From Bacteroidota bacterium (GTDB taxonomy: Bacteria; Bacteroidota; Bacteroidia; Chitinophagales; Chitinophagaceae): a stretch of 28,802 nucleotides of DNA. The stretch covers positions 1 to 28,802 of the forward strand of contig JAEYUA010000171.1 of assembly GCA_023433755.1 (NCBI GenBank). The letters run 5' to 3'. Shown here piece by piece: positions 1 through 8,096 of this stretch. The notes beneath the pieces were generated by a model that saw only the letters and a program-made list of their open reading frames with translations, was not told the DNA's origin and searched no databases. Numbering within the stretch: the first letter of the stretch is position 1; the number at the start of each line of letters is the position of its first letter. Made by a program: the position numbers and the translations under genes.

Positions 1-969
1 CTGCATGCCGGTGTGAAAGCAGATAAGATTCTTTATACATCGAACGGAATAGCATTTGATGAGATCGCGGAAGCGGTGGGTTATGGCGTTCATGTGAATA
101 TTGACAGCCTTTCCAATCTTGAAAAATTCGGAAAACGTTTTGGAAATACTTATCCTGTTGGTGTGAGGATCCGTCCCAACATTCTCGCGGGCGGCAACCT
201 GAAAATTTCAACCGGGCATGAAAAAAGCAAATTTGGAATTCCTATTGACCAGGTAGATCTTTTGAGGTCAATTGTAGAAGAAAATAATATCAGGGTCATT
301 GCCCTGCATATACATACAGGAAGTGACATAAAGGATGCAGATGTTTTTGTACATGGCATCAAGGTGCTGCACGACCTGGTGCCGCATTTCCCTCATCTCG
401 AAGTAATCGACCTCGGAGGTGGATTCAAGGTTCCTTATGAACCCGGTGATGAGGAAACGGATATTGCATGGATCGCGGGGAAATTGAAAAAATTTTTGGA
501 ATCACATTTATTTAAAAACGGGAAGACCTTCCAGTTGTGGTTTGAGCCAGGAAAATATTTAGTGAGTGAATGTGGTTACCTCGTTGCGGAAGTGAATGTG
601 ATCAAGGATAATGGCGCGCAGATCTTTGCAGGTGTCAACACCGGGCTCAATCATCTCATCCGCCCTATGATGTATGATGCCTACCATCATATTGTGAACA
701 TCTCCAATCCTGAAGGGCAGGAAAAAGTCTATACCGTCACCGGGTATATCTGTGAAACGGATACATTCGCGAGTGACAGGTTGCTGTATGAGATCAGGGA
801 AGGTGACTTGCTGGTGTTTTATAATGCGGGGGCTTATGGATTCGAGATGTCATCAAGTTATAATTCAAGGTATAAACCTGCTGAAGTGCTGGTGAAGAAT
901 GAGGAAGCTTTCCTGATCAGGAGGAGAGATACGTTTGAGGATCTGCTGCGCAACCAGGTGGAGGTTTGA
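1..969 (+). CDS. lysA: Diaminopimelate decarboxylase, 5'-truncated by the window edge
   Basis: PLP-dependent decarboxylase that converts meso-diaminopimelate to L-lysine, the last step of lysine synthesis, in the cytoplasm. The reading frame is open from base 1, so the N-terminus with the PLP-binding lysine lies outside the window; the GTG at 13 is internal and not a start. Visible fold-III alanine-racemase-like motifs are HIHTGS, the glycine-rich DLGGGF phosphate loop, EPGKYLV, the active-site CETD segment and the C-terminal YNAGAYG tyrosine motif, in the usual order. About 323 residues are present where the family has about 400. Some Bacteroidota carry related carboxynorspermidine or ornithine decarboxylases of the same fold, but the CETDTFA and YNAGAYG segments fit LysA-type enzymes. 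The assignment to the family is firm; the exact substrate is slightly less so. Confidence 0.85.
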   Translation: MHAGVKADKILYTSNGIAFDEIAEAVGYGVHVNIDSLSNLEKFGKRFGNTYPVGVRIRPNILAGGNLKISTGHEKSKFGIPIDQVDLLRSIVEENNIRVIALHIHTGSDIKDADVFVHGIKVLHDLVPHFPHLEVIDLGGGFKVPYEPGDEETDIAWIAGKLKKFLESHLFKNGKTFQLWFEPGKYLVSECGYLVAEVNVIKDNGAQIFAGVNTGLNHLIRPMMYDAYHHIVNISNPEGQEKVYTVTGYICETDTFASDRLLYEIREGDLLVFYNAGAYGFEMSSSYNSRYKPAEVLVKNEEAFLIRRRDTFEDLLRNQVEV

Positions 970-972
970 GTT

Positions 973-1322
973 TTTTACCGCCAAGGGAAGAAGGGCGCCA
1001 AGGAAAATTATCCAAAGCATAACGGTCCCGAATGTGAATTGCGTTTACGCGTATGAGCCTGCCAGCCCCGTAGGGGCGATATGTCAATAGAAAACAACGT
1101 TGACGAAAGCAGTTGAGCCCCATCGGGGCGACATGTCAATAGCTCCACATTATTCTCTTTCAATTATAATTGAATTAGCCTATAAATAAATCTGGAAGAA
1201 ATAGCCGTTTAGGCGGGAAGGACGGTAAGTAGATGCTTTAAAGAATGAAGGGAAATACTTCTTCCGATTAAATAGTAAACTCCATTCTTTGAAACACCGA
1301 CTTTGAACTTTAAACTTTCAAC
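973..1322. repeat. Gene-free spacer built from dispersed repeat modules
   Basis: No coding region is seen between lysA and the next gene. The spacer contains: a module reading TTTTTTACCGCCAAGG at 973-1005, also found inverted near 12290-12330; two 27-bp copies of a palindromic repeat (AGCCCC-nnn-GGGGCGA followed by YATGTCAATAG) at 1064-1090 and 1116-1142, 24 of 27 bases identical; a module around 1190-1230 (AAATAGCCG ... GGTAAGTAGA) that recurs at about 12135-12175; and a 42-bp segment at 1281-1322 that recurs at 8135-8176 with six mismatches. The repeats look like short non-coding elements typical of Bacteroidota spacers; their function is unknown. Confidence 0.6.
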
Positions 1323-1349
1323 TACCGACTACTGACTTTCGACTACCGA

Positions 1350-2183
1350 CTACTTCACCGTCCATTTTTTCGTGCTGCTGGTGCTAATCGGCATTTGCTG
1401 ACCCATTACCTCAATGGTGCCTGTAGCTTCAGAGGAACCGCTTTTTTCCCTCAGCAGCCGGGTCCTTCCATCAAGAATTACCGTGCCGGTAGTTTTATCA
1501 TTGGTGACCATTTTTAATTCCTGGCCCATCATTTCCTGCGTACTTTCCAACTTCACTTCTTCAACATAGCTGAGGGTGATGGCATCTTCCGTAATTTCTT
1601 CAACGGTATAATGAACCATGCCACCGGGAATGGTATCGGTCCATTTTTCACCCTTGGTAATTTCTTTGGCAGGAAGAATACTGAAGATGGATTTATCACC
1701 AATGGCAGGCGCTTTAAAACCATCTGAAAGCTGGCCGATCATGCCAGCCATCATATCTGTAGCCTCCTGTTCCTGTGCTTTTTTGAAATCATCATCCATG
1801 GTCACTGCTACTACGCGGCCCGAACCATCCAGTGTCATGGAATACTTGCTTTTGAGCGTTTTTTCCAGGGCTTTACCCGTCTGTCCCTTCATATCCGAAT
1901 CTTTTTCCGAATCAAAACTTTCATTGCCCATCATGGACTGCATATCAAATTTTACCCTTTTGATCTTATGTTCGATCACGGCATTACCGTTAAGTACATC
2001 TTCCACATCAAAACTTCTTTCGATCACGGCGGCAAGGGTGGTATTACCCATGGAGGCCATGCTGCTGTTAACCGTAACGGTCATTTCCAGCTTTTTACCT
2101 TTTTCAAACCCGAGGCCATTGCCATTTTGGGCGATTGTATAAAGAGAAGCCGTTAGCAACACGGCGCAGAATAACATTTTCAT
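1350..2183 (-). CDS. Secreted protein, DUF6263-like
   Basis: A 277-residue protein with an N-terminal signal peptide (hydrophobic residues 4-18, probable cleavage after the AQ segment near residue 19). The rest is polar, with many beta-prone segments and unusually many methionines (MQSMMGNE, DMMAGMIG, STQEMMGQEL, EVMGQQM). The general layout, with a 'GKGEKW' domain and a C-terminal series of strands, resembles the DUF6263 family of Bacteroidota envelope proteins, whose function is unknown. I recognise this only loosely. It stands alone on the minus strand, divergent from the DUF4442 gene. No enzyme motif or lipobox is visible, so export to the periplasm is the likely fate. Confidence 0.6.
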   Translation of the reverse strand: MKMLFCAVLLTASLYTIAQNGNGLGFEKGKKLEMTVTVNSSMASMGNTTLAAVIERSFDVEDVLNGNAVIEHKIKRVKFDMQSMMGNESFDSEKDSDMKGQTGKALEKTLKSKYSMTLDGSGRVVAVTMDDDFKKAQEQEATDMMAGMIGQLSDGFKAPAIGDKSIFSILPAKEITKGEKWTDTIPGGMVHYTVEEITEDAITLSYVEEVKLESTQEMMGQELKMVTNDKTTGTVILDGRTRLLREKSGSSEATGTIEVMGQQMPISTSSTKKWTVK

Positions 2184-2275
2184 GATAAAAATTTAGTATT
2201 CAAAAATGATGGATTTTTTTTGTTTCGAAGCTTTTGATTTTAATAAGGGTAGGTCTTTAAGACTAACTTTAAAGC

Positions 2276-2788
2276 ATGGTCGTGGCAGGCACAATTGTTA
2301 AAAATGATACCGGGGCTTTTTTGAAGCTGGTACATCACCCAGTAAAGTTCAGGCTCTTCCTTTTAAAGAACCTGCCGGCTGCTTATTTCTCTGGGGTAAG
2401 GGTAAGATCAGCAAACGAAACTGAAGCCAGGGTAAGCGTACCCTTCAAATGGTTCACCCGGAATCCCTTCCGGTCCACCTATTTTGCCTGCCTTTCCATG
2501 GCAGCGGAGATGAGTACGGGTTTATTGGCCATGGCACATTTGCATAAAAGAAATCCGCCAGTTTCCATGCTGGTGACTGCTGTTCATGGGAGCTTTCATA
2601 AAAAAGCAACAGGACTGGTCACTTTTATATGTGATGAAGGTGATCGCATCAGGGAGGTAATAGAGGGGGCAGTGGAAACAGGTGAACCACAAACCATCGA
2701 AGTGAGGTCGAATGGTTATAATGAAAAAGAAGAGCTTACGGCAGTATTTACCATCACCTGGTCATTCAGGGTTAAACAGAAAAGGTAA
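2276..2788 (+). CDS. DUF4442 hotdog-fold protein
   Basis: 170 residues, soluble, matching the general pattern of DUF4442 proteins, which have a hotdog (thioesterase-like) fold. A basic amphipathic start (KLVHHPVKFRLFLLKNLPAAYFSGVRV) leads into the conserved FKWFTRNPFRSTYFA and SMAAEMSTGLLA segments. No thioesterase activity has been established for the family as far as I know, so a role in acyl-thioester metabolism is only an inference. The ATG at 2276 is the only methionine before the conserved core. The gene ends 22 nt before the start chosen for the downstream nuclease, so the two are probably co-transcribed. Confidence 0.7.
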   Translation: MVVAGTIVKNDTGAFLKLVHHPVKFRLFLLKNLPAAYFSGVRVRSANETEARVSVPFKWFTRNPFRSTYFACLSMAAEMSTGLLAMAHLHKRNPPVSMLVTAVHGSFHKKATGLVTFICDEGDRIREVIEGAVETGEPQTIEVRSNGYNEKEELTAVFTITWSFRVKQKR

Positions 2789-2810
2789 AAGAGGAATAAA
2801 TAAATTAATT

Positions 2811-4214
2811 ATGAAGATTGCATTTCATGGCGCGGCACGCACGGTAACCGGGTCCAAACACCTGGTAACACTAAAGAATGGAAAAAAATTATTGCTCGAT
2901 TGCGGCATGTTCCAGGGCATGGGAAAGGATACCGATTCGCTCAACCGCGAGTTTGGTTTTGAGCCTACAGAAATAGATGCCATGATCCTTTCGCATGCGC
3001 ATATTGATCATTCCGGGCTCATTCCGCGTCTTACCAGCCAGGGTTACCAGGGAAAGATCTTTTGTACGGATGCCACGAAAGAATTATGCGGATTGCTATT
3101 GGAAGATTCAGCCGAGATCCAGGAGAATGATGTGAAGTATCATAACAAGGGTAGCAAGGCCAGCGGTGCCCCATTGCTCAAGCCACTCTATACAATTGAA
3201 GATGCCAAAAAATGTATGCGCCAGTTTCATTCAAGGAATTATGGAGAATGGTTCCCTGTGATGGATGGGGTGGAAGCCATGTTCACTGATGCGGGACATA
3301 TCGTGGGCAGTGCCTGCGTGCATGTAAGGATCACGGAGAATGGCAGTACGCAGCAGATCAGTTTCAGTGGTGATGTGGGAAGATACCGTGATGTGATCCT
3401 GAAATCACCACAGGTTTTTTCACAGGCTGATTATATCATACTCGAATCAACCTATGGTAATTCATTGCATGAGGATGTGCATACATCTGTGGATCATTTA
3501 CTGGAATGGGTGGAAAGGATCTGTATCCAATATAAAGGAAAGCTGATCGTGCCGGCCTTCAGCCTGGGACGCACGCAGGAGATCCTGTATGCATTTAACC
3601 AGTTGGAACTGGAGAACAGGTTGCCGAAGATTGACATTTTTTTGGATAGTCCGTTGAGCACCGCCATTACCGATGTGATCAAAAAATACCCGGGATATTT
3701 TAACAAGACGATCCAGAGGGTGATGGAATCAGATGATGATCCTTTTATGTTTCCACAGTTGAAATATATCAAGTCGGTGGATGAGTCAAAGATGCTCAAC
3801 TTCCGCAATGAGCCCTGTGTGATTATTTCAGCCAGCGGCATGGCGGAGGCGGGAAGGGTGAAGCACCATATCAGCAATAATATCGAGAACAGCCGCAACG
3901 GGATACTGATGACCGGTTATTGCGAGCCCAATTCGCTGGGAGGCCGTTTGCTTACAGGGAACAAGGAGGTAGGTATTTTTGGCGTCCAGCACGAGGTGCA
4001 TGCGGAGGTAGGCGCCATCAGGAGCATGAGTGCCCATGGTGATTATGAAGACCTTTCGCAGTGGCTTTCCTGCCAGGATCCCAAGCAGGTGAAAAAATTG
4101 TTCCTGGTGCATGGCGAGTATGATGTACAGGTCCCCTTCAAGAACCGCCTGGTGAAAAAAGGATTTATGGATGTGGAGATACCGGAGAGGCATTACGAGG
4201 TAGGGCTGGGGTAG
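2811..4214 (+). CDS. Metallo-beta-lactamase/beta-CASP RNA-processing exonuclease
   Basis: 467-residue nuclease of the beta-CASP branch of the metallo-beta-lactamase fold (CPSF73/YSH1-like, COG1236). The zinc motif HAHIDHSG lies at residues 62-69, followed by DAGHIVGSA and FSGDVGR. The beta-CASP insertion carries LESTYGN, PAFSLGRTQE, the ISASGMAEAGR turn and NSLGGRL. The C-terminal zinc histidines are in MSAHGDYEDL and VHGEYDVQ. The family cleaves RNA in the cytoplasm; the target here is unknown. The open frame extends upstream to 2712 and overlaps the DUF4442 gene, but I chose the ATG at 2811 because MKIAFHGAARTVTGS is the standard start of this family and leaves a normal 22-nt spacing. Confidence 0.88.
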   Translation: MKIAFHGAARTVTGSKHLVTLKNGKKLLLDCGMFQGMGKDTDSLNREFGFEPTEIDAMILSHAHIDHSGLIPRLTSQGYQGKIFCTDATKELCGLLLEDSAEIQENDVKYHNKGSKASGAPLLKPLYTIEDAKKCMRQFHSRNYGEWFPVMDGVEAMFTDAGHIVGSACVHVRITENGSTQQISFSGDVGRYRDVILKSPQVFSQADYIILESTYGNSLHEDVHTSVDHLLEWVERICIQYKGKLIVPAFSLGRTQEILYAFNQLELENRLPKIDIFLDSPLSTAITDVIKKYPGYFNKTIQRVMESDDDPFMFPQLKYIKSVDESKMLNFRNEPCVIISASGMAEAGRVKHHISNNIENSRNGILMTGYCEPNSLGGRLLTGNKEVGIFGVQHEVHAEVGAIRSMSAHGDYEDLSQWLSCQDPKQVKKLFLVHGEYDVQVPFKNRLVKKGFMDVEIPERHYEVGLG

Positions 4215-4224
4215 GGAGGCTGTT

Positions 4225-4338
4225 GGCTTTTGGCCATTGGCCGTTGGCTTTTGGGAAATGGTTTAGGCATTAGGAATTTTTTTTCATCGTTCTTTAAGCC
4301 TGCCAAAGCCAATGGCTAAAGGCCAATAGCCAAAAGCC
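4225..4338. repeat. Inverted repeat downstream of the nuclease gene
   Basis: 18-bp arms at 4225-4242 and 4321-4338 are inverted copies with one mismatch (GGCTTTTGGCCATTGGCC against its complement). They could fold the 78-nt segment between them. The arm motif TTGGCTTTTGG occurs twice in tandem on the left side. It lies between the nuclease stop and the tRNA promoter. It may act as a transcription terminator, or it may be a simple-sequence spacer. Confidence 0.5.
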
Positions 4339-4346
4339 TTATTTTT

Positions 4347-4378
4347 TTTGGAACGATAAACCTCCCTCCCTATCTTTG
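4347..4378 (+). promoter_or_regulatory. Bacteroidota-type promoter of tRNA-Glu
   Basis: TTTG at 4347-4350, a 20-nt spacer, then TATCTTTG at 4371-4378. This matches the Bacteroidota primary sigma consensus (TTTG, 19-21 nt, TAnnTTTG) exactly. The box ends 15 nt before the mature tRNA 5' end, as expected for a stable-RNA promoter. Confidence 0.8.
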
Positions 4379-4393
4379 CCCTCCCAAAAACGA

Positions 4394-4465
4394 GCCGCGT
4401 TCGTCTAAGGGCTAGGACACCACCCTTTCACGGTGGTGATACGGGTTCGAATCCCGTACGCGGTA
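4394..4465 (+). tRNA. tRNA-Glu (anticodon UUC)
   Basis: A complete cloverleaf can be folded by eye. The 7-bp acceptor stem pairs 4394-4400 with 4458-4464 and includes one G-U pair. The anticodon stem CCACC/GGTGG surrounds the loop CTTTCAC with anticodon TTC at 4427-4429. The T arm ACGGG-TTCGAAT-CCCGT spans 4441-4457. The discriminator base is A at 4465. The CCA tail is not encoded (ACAAGG follows), so it must be added after transcription. Confidence 0.95.
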
Positions 4466-4469
4466 CAAG

Positions 4470-4491
4470 GCCTCCTTCGGGAGGCTTTTTT
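4470..4491 (+). terminator. Intrinsic terminator of tRNA-Glu
   Basis: A 6-bp GC stem (GCCTCC/GGAGGC) with a TTCG tetraloop is followed directly by six T. It starts five bases after the tRNA. Confidence 0.9.
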
Positions 4492-4506
4492 CATGCGACG
4501 ATTCAC

Positions 4507-4690
4507 CGCAGCATGAATCTATGATTCCAGTTACTTCGGGCGGGACTCGTCGCAATTGGACATCGCAGAATGAATCTATGATTCAAGTTACCTGGGCGGG
4601 ACTTGTCGCAACTGGTTACCGCAGAATGAATCCTGCATTCTATATTCTTAGTAGGGCTCTTCGCAAGGGCTAAGCGCAGTATGCATAAAA
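4507..4690. repeat. Degenerate 55-57 bp tandem repeat
   Basis: Three units start at 4507 (57 bp), 4564 (56 bp) and 4620 (55 bp), each with CGCAG-ATGAATC, and a truncated fourth starts at 4675. Each unit carries a small palindrome (GAATC-TAT-GATTC in the first two). The first two end in GGGCGGGACTyGTCGCAA; the third is more diverged. A GCGACGA at about 4495 complements the TCGTCGC near the end of the first unit, so the array could fold into larger stems. The rest of the 4466-4963 spacer holds no recognisable gene. Confidence 0.7.
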
Positions 4691-4938
4691 GTTGGCTCCA
4701 TCAGTACAGGATCAGTTGTTGGTGTGATTGTTCTAGAGTAAAATGAGTTTCAGAGGTAAACACCAACGGCAGTTAATTAAAAGTATATTATTTGCTTTCC
4801 GCTCCCGGCATAGAAGAAATTTTACTGACTCCTACATTAAGTTATACTTTTTGATCATTTGGAAGGTACAAGTAAATTGATGTTATGTTTCGCAATTAGG
4901 GATCAACAGGTAATACTGTATTTGTAAGGCGCATTCTA

Positions 4939-4946
4939 TATTTTTG
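4939..4946 (+). promoter_or_regulatory. Possible -7 box of the first beta-barrel gene
   Basis: TATTTTTG fits the TAnnTTTG consensus and ends 17 nt before the ATG at 4964. The nearest TTTG upstream (4921-4924) is only 14 nt away instead of 19-21, so the -33 element is weak or absent. Confidence 0.4.
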
Positions 4947-4963
4947 ATGATTATACCTTCGTC

Positions 4964-5560
4964 ATGAAGAAATCGCTTATTCTAATTATTCTTGTTTTTG
5001 CGTTTAAAGCCAGTAATAGTCAACAAAAGCTCGGAATTAAGTCAGGTATGAATATTTCCACAACTAAAAATAGTATCGCATATCCTTCAAATAAAATCGG
5101 GTGGTATGCAGGAGCTTTTTATGAGCAGCCTTTAGGTGCTAGATCTGTGTTACATTTTGAAATACTTTATTCACAAAAAGGCGATAAAACTGATAATTCT
5201 TTGGGTGGCCCTTTTCATCGCCGCTATTTTAATTATTTGTCTTTGCCCATATTGTTTGGATATAAAATAGATCCCAAAACCAAAATTTATTTAGGACCGG
5301 AAATATGTTATTTACAAAAAGTCAAAATATTCGGTTCTAATTCATCTGATAATTACCCTGTCAAAATTGACATAGGATTAAGTGTAGGGATTGGGTATCA
5401 GATATTTAAAAATTTGGGAACTGATATTCGCTACATATATGGGTTCAATACTTTTTATTATGTGAATAATTCAGGCACACGACTATCAGATAAAAGAGGA
5501 GCACACCGTGTTTTCCAGATGGGACTGTATTATGACCTTTTCAATAAAAATCAAAACTAA
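4964..5560 (+). CDS. Outer-membrane beta-barrel protein (PorT/OMP_b-brl_2-like), copy 1
   Basis: 198 residues with a signal peptide (MKKSLILIILVFAF, probable cut before QQKLGIKSG). Alternating hydrophobic and aromatic strands follow (GWYAGAFYEQPL, FNYLSLPILFGYKI, DIGLSVGIGYQIF, HRVFQMGLYYDLF), typical of the eight-stranded porin-family or PorT-like barrels that are abundant in Bacteroidota. No binding function can be read from the sequence. It is clearly paralogous to the next gene: equal length and shared segments such as GWYAG-F-EQPL, FNY-S-PIL-GY and DVRYVYGF-like strands. The coding sequence and its flanks are visibly richer in A+T than the surrounding genes, which may indicate horizontal acquisition or fast evolution. 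Confidence 0.75.
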   Translation: MKKSLILIILVFAFKASNSQQKLGIKSGMNISTTKNSIAYPSNKIGWYAGAFYEQPLGARSVLHFEILYSQKGDKTDNSLGGPFHRRYFNYLSLPILFGYKIDPKTKIYLGPEICYLQKVKIFGSNSSDNYPVKIDIGLSVGIGYQIFKNLGTDIRYIYGFNTFYYVNNSGTRLSDKRGAHRVFQMGLYYDLFNKNQN

Positions 5561-5720
5561 AACTTAACCATTGTCTGCTGTTGGTGTTCTACTCTCGGCA
5601 TTATAATTTGATAATGATTACAGCTAACTAGTTTCGAAAATCTTCAAATGATCTGCAGTTTACAGGTAATTCATTCTTCAAAAAGTATATTTTATATTTT
5701 TAACTAGTAAAATATTCTTG

Positions 5721-6317
5721 ATGAAGAAATTACTTAGCCTGAATTTTCTTGTTTTTGCATTTGCAGCTGGTAATTGCCAGCAAAAGTATGGTTTACGTTC
5801 TGGGGCAAACATTGCAACTATTAAAGGATTAACCGGGTTTCCTAAGAATCGATTGGGTTGGTATGCAGGATTATTTTTTGAGCAGCCTTTAAATAGTAAT
5901 TTTTTTATGCATTTGGAAACCGCTTATACAACTAAGGGAATGAAAGTTGGTAATACTTTAAATAATTCAAATTTTGTTTTCAGGTTTAATTATATATCTA
6001 TTCCCATTTTAGTAGGCTACAATTTAGATAAACGAACCAGCATTCTAGCAGGCTTGGAAGGTAGTTATAATACATCTGTCAAATGGATAGTTGATAATGA
6101 TCTCAATTTGGACCGATCAGATTATTATCCACGTAAGGTTGATGCAGGAGTTTGCGTTGGGATAAACTATGATATTTTAAAAAGGTTAAGTGCGGATGTT
6201 CGATACGTTTATGGATTTATGACAATCTATAATGTAGATGATGCTGGGATAAGATATAGTGAGAAAGAAGCAGGTAATCGTGTATTCCAAATTGGAATCA
6301 GTTATAATCTTAAGTAA
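5721..6317 (+). CDS. Outer-membrane beta-barrel protein (PorT/OMP_b-brl_2-like), copy 2
   Basis: 198 residues, a tandem paralogue of the preceding gene. The signal peptide is MKKLLSLNFLVFAFAAGNC, with cleavage likely before QQKYGLRSG. Strands GWYAGLFFEQPL, FNYISIPILVGYNL, DAGVCVGINYDIL, DVRYVYGFMTIY and NRVFQIGISYNL align with copy 1. The open frame begins with a TTG at 5718, but the ATG at 5721 gives the standard MKK start and is preferred. Separated from copy 1 by 160 nt of AT-rich DNA, so it may have its own promoter. Function unknown; probably a small outer-membrane barrel. Confidence 0.75.
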   Translation: MKKLLSLNFLVFAFAAGNCQQKYGLRSGANIATIKGLTGFPKNRLGWYAGLFFEQPLNSNFFMHLETAYTTKGMKVGNTLNNSNFVFRFNYISIPILVGYNLDKRTSILAGLEGSYNTSVKWIVDNDLNLDRSDYYPRKVDAGVCVGINYDILKRLSADVRYVYGFMTIYNVDDAGIRYSEKEAGNRVFQIGISYNLK

Positions 6318-6374
6318 ACAAACAACCTCAATAATTTATAATAAAGCATTCATTTTCAATTTTTGATGCCGTTG

Positions 6375-6618
6375 TTAATGTTTTACTCTAAACGGTGCAA
6401 TTCTCTTAACAAAAACACCATCAACTAATTTATGTACCGTTAGACGATTTATGTCATCAGTTGATTCCTGATCTTCGGCAGGATAATATGGCTAACATAC
6501 AAGCTTGTTCGATTTCTCTCCGTTCCGCTGCAGCCATCACTTCATTTATCAAATAGCCCATTTCATTCATACCCCCCTTGCCATCGGCCCTCCGCAGGTC
6601 TAGTTTCGCGTCCTGAAA
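6375..6618 (-). pseudogene. Possible frameshifted remnant of a small gene
   Basis: Two abutting open frames on the minus strand look protein-like. The first reads through KLDLRRADGKGG, MNEMGYLINEVMAAAERR and EIEQACMLA. Near 6485-6490 the sense appears to continue in another frame as YYPAEDQESTDDINRL, then TVHKLVDGVF and VKRIAPFRVKH, ending with TAA at 6375-6377. A single indel would join them into a polypeptide of about 75-80 residues without an N-terminus, because the fragment runs into the upstream region of the next plus-strand gene. I do not recognise the family. The alternative is chance, or a 37-residue peptide from the ATG in the first frame. This is the only content I see in the 6318-6627 spacer. 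Confidence 0.3.
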
Positions 6619-6627
6619 AAAGAAATA

Positions 6628-8073
6628 ATGAAAAATTTAGTATTGGCATTGACGATGATTCTGGCAATGGCACAAGTAAAGGCCCAGGATAGCATTCCCT
6701 CATCAAGACTGCTTCTTGATTTCCCCGTTATCGATTACCCCTTTCTGAAATACGCAGCAGAGATGTCTGCCAATAAAAGGCTGCACCTGCCTGCAGGAAG
6801 CGGATCGAATCCACAGGCAAAGGATTACCTGCGCAGTTATGAAAACCTTTCCATGCCACAGGCACTGGCCATCACCAAAGACCTTCATTCTGTCAACTAT
6901 TATTTCAATAACAGGCTTTGGGATCAATGGATCAAACCTGTCAATCAAAAAAAGAGATTGCTGAACCGTGTTGCCGCACATGCTTCCGCCGGTGTGATTG
7001 ACTATGCCATGGCTTACCAGTTGATGATATTCGGACCGGTATGGCTGCATGAAGAATACCACCGTTCAGGTCTTACACTCCAGGAAATCAGCAGTCATAA
7101 CGATACCTATTACCGTTTTGGTAACAGCGAGGATGCAGGTGGTTCCATATCTGCTGTAAGAGATGAGGACATGGCAAGATTCAAAAGCCGTGCGCCCAAG
7201 GAAATGGTCCGTTCCTTTTCTGCCGGCATCGAATCGCAGTATGAACTGGTAAGGGAATTACGCAAGGATAATTTTTTCAAAAACACCCGCTATCCCAATG
7301 CGGTCATGAATATCCTCATCACCAAAGAAGCGGTTTCTTATGTGAATGCTTTTCTCCGGAAAGATTATGATGCCAGCATTGACTCCATGAATAAATATGG
7401 GGAGCAGGTGGCCGACCGCGATTTTGTGGGCTGGGATTTCACCGGCTGGGTTTATGATCTCTTCCGTCCGGATGAAGATTATTATGCACGTGGTGTACAT
7501 CCGAACGGTGTCGGTGTCGACAGGGCTATTAAAGCCAGCCGTCTCAATGTTGAGGAATACAACTATCTCGAAAAAATGGCGAAACTGCAGTACCTGAATT
7601 TCCTGTCTCCTGCCATGATCGGCATCGACAGGATACCTCTTAAAAATGGAAGTTCTTTCAGCTTCGCCGCCAGGCATACACTCAATTCATTTGGCTATGA
7701 TTTGGGATTGGACCTGTTTGGAAACTGGAAAGGTTCGCAATGGTTCATTGGATTACATGGATACCGGAACCACGACATATTTCTTCCCGGTATCGAGTTG
7801 GAAAAAAGGTATGTAAAAGCAAATTTGTTTGGAAAGGAAATGAACGTAAATACCAGGGCCATGATCTGGCTGCAGCCAAAAGACCAGGAATTCAAAACAA
7901 GGTCAGCACAGGCCGGAGGATTATTACAGGTTCGTTTGTCCATACCTATTGGCAAAACCTTTTCTTTCTATACAGAACTGGAAGGAAAGTCAGAAGGATG
8001 GGTAGCCGGTAATCCTTACCTGGACAAGAATTTTGGAGGCCGTATGGGAGTTAGCCTTGACATTTTCCGTTGA
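6628..8073 (+). CDS. Exported protein with HEXXH motif and C-terminal barrel-like strands, family unknown
   Basis: 481 residues with a clear signal peptide (MKNLVLALTMILAMAQVKAQ, cut after residue 18-20). A mainly helical region follows, with the putative zinc-protease signature HEEYH at residues 141-145 inside a hydrophobic helix (IDYAMAYQLMIFGPVWL). The C-terminal 150 residues show amphipathic strands (SFGYDLGLDLFGNW, QWFIGLHGY, GGLLQVRLSIPIG, FSFYTELEGKSEGW, GGRMGVSLDIF) like an outer-membrane barrel or beta-sandwich. I do not recognise the family. The HEXXH could be a real gluzincin-type site, with the third ligand possibly in the FGNSEDAGG region, or a coincidence. It is flanked by other envelope proteins but has no operon partner. 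Confidence 0.65.
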   Translation: MKNLVLALTMILAMAQVKAQDSIPSSRLLLDFPVIDYPFLKYAAEMSANKRLHLPAGSGSNPQAKDYLRSYENLSMPQALAITKDLHSVNYYFNNRLWDQWIKPVNQKKRLLNRVAAHASAGVIDYAMAYQLMIFGPVWLHEEYHRSGLTLQEISSHNDTYYRFGNSEDAGGSISAVRDEDMARFKSRAPKEMVRSFSAGIESQYELVRELRKDNFFKNTRYPNAVMNILITKEAVSYVNAFLRKDYDASIDSMNKYGEQVADRDFVGWDFTGWVYDLFRPDEDYYARGVHPNGVGVDRAIKASRLNVEEYNYLEKMAKLQYLNFLSPAMIGIDRIPLKNGSSFSFAARHTLNSFGYDLGLDLFGNWKGSQWFIGLHGYRNHDIFLPGIELEKRYVKANLFGKEMNVNTRAMIWLQPKDQEFKTRSAQAGGLLQVRLSIPIGKTFSFYTELEGKSEGWVAGNPYLDKNFGGRMGVSLDIFR

Positions 8074-8096
8074 TGCTATGTATGATACGCTCAGTT

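Noticed and set aside
1618..2142. 174-residue plus-strand frame opposite the DUF6263-like gene
   Set aside because: It is antisense to a gene with a good signal peptide and normal composition; the Ser/Leu-rich translation is typical of an antisense shadow.
2712..2810. Upstream start of the nuclease gene at 2712
   Set aside because: It would overlap the DUF4442 gene by 77 nt, and the family start motif is at the ATG at 2811.
4507..4690. CRISPR array
   Set aside because: Units are contiguous degenerate tandem repeats with no unique spacers of constant size, and no cas genes are nearby.
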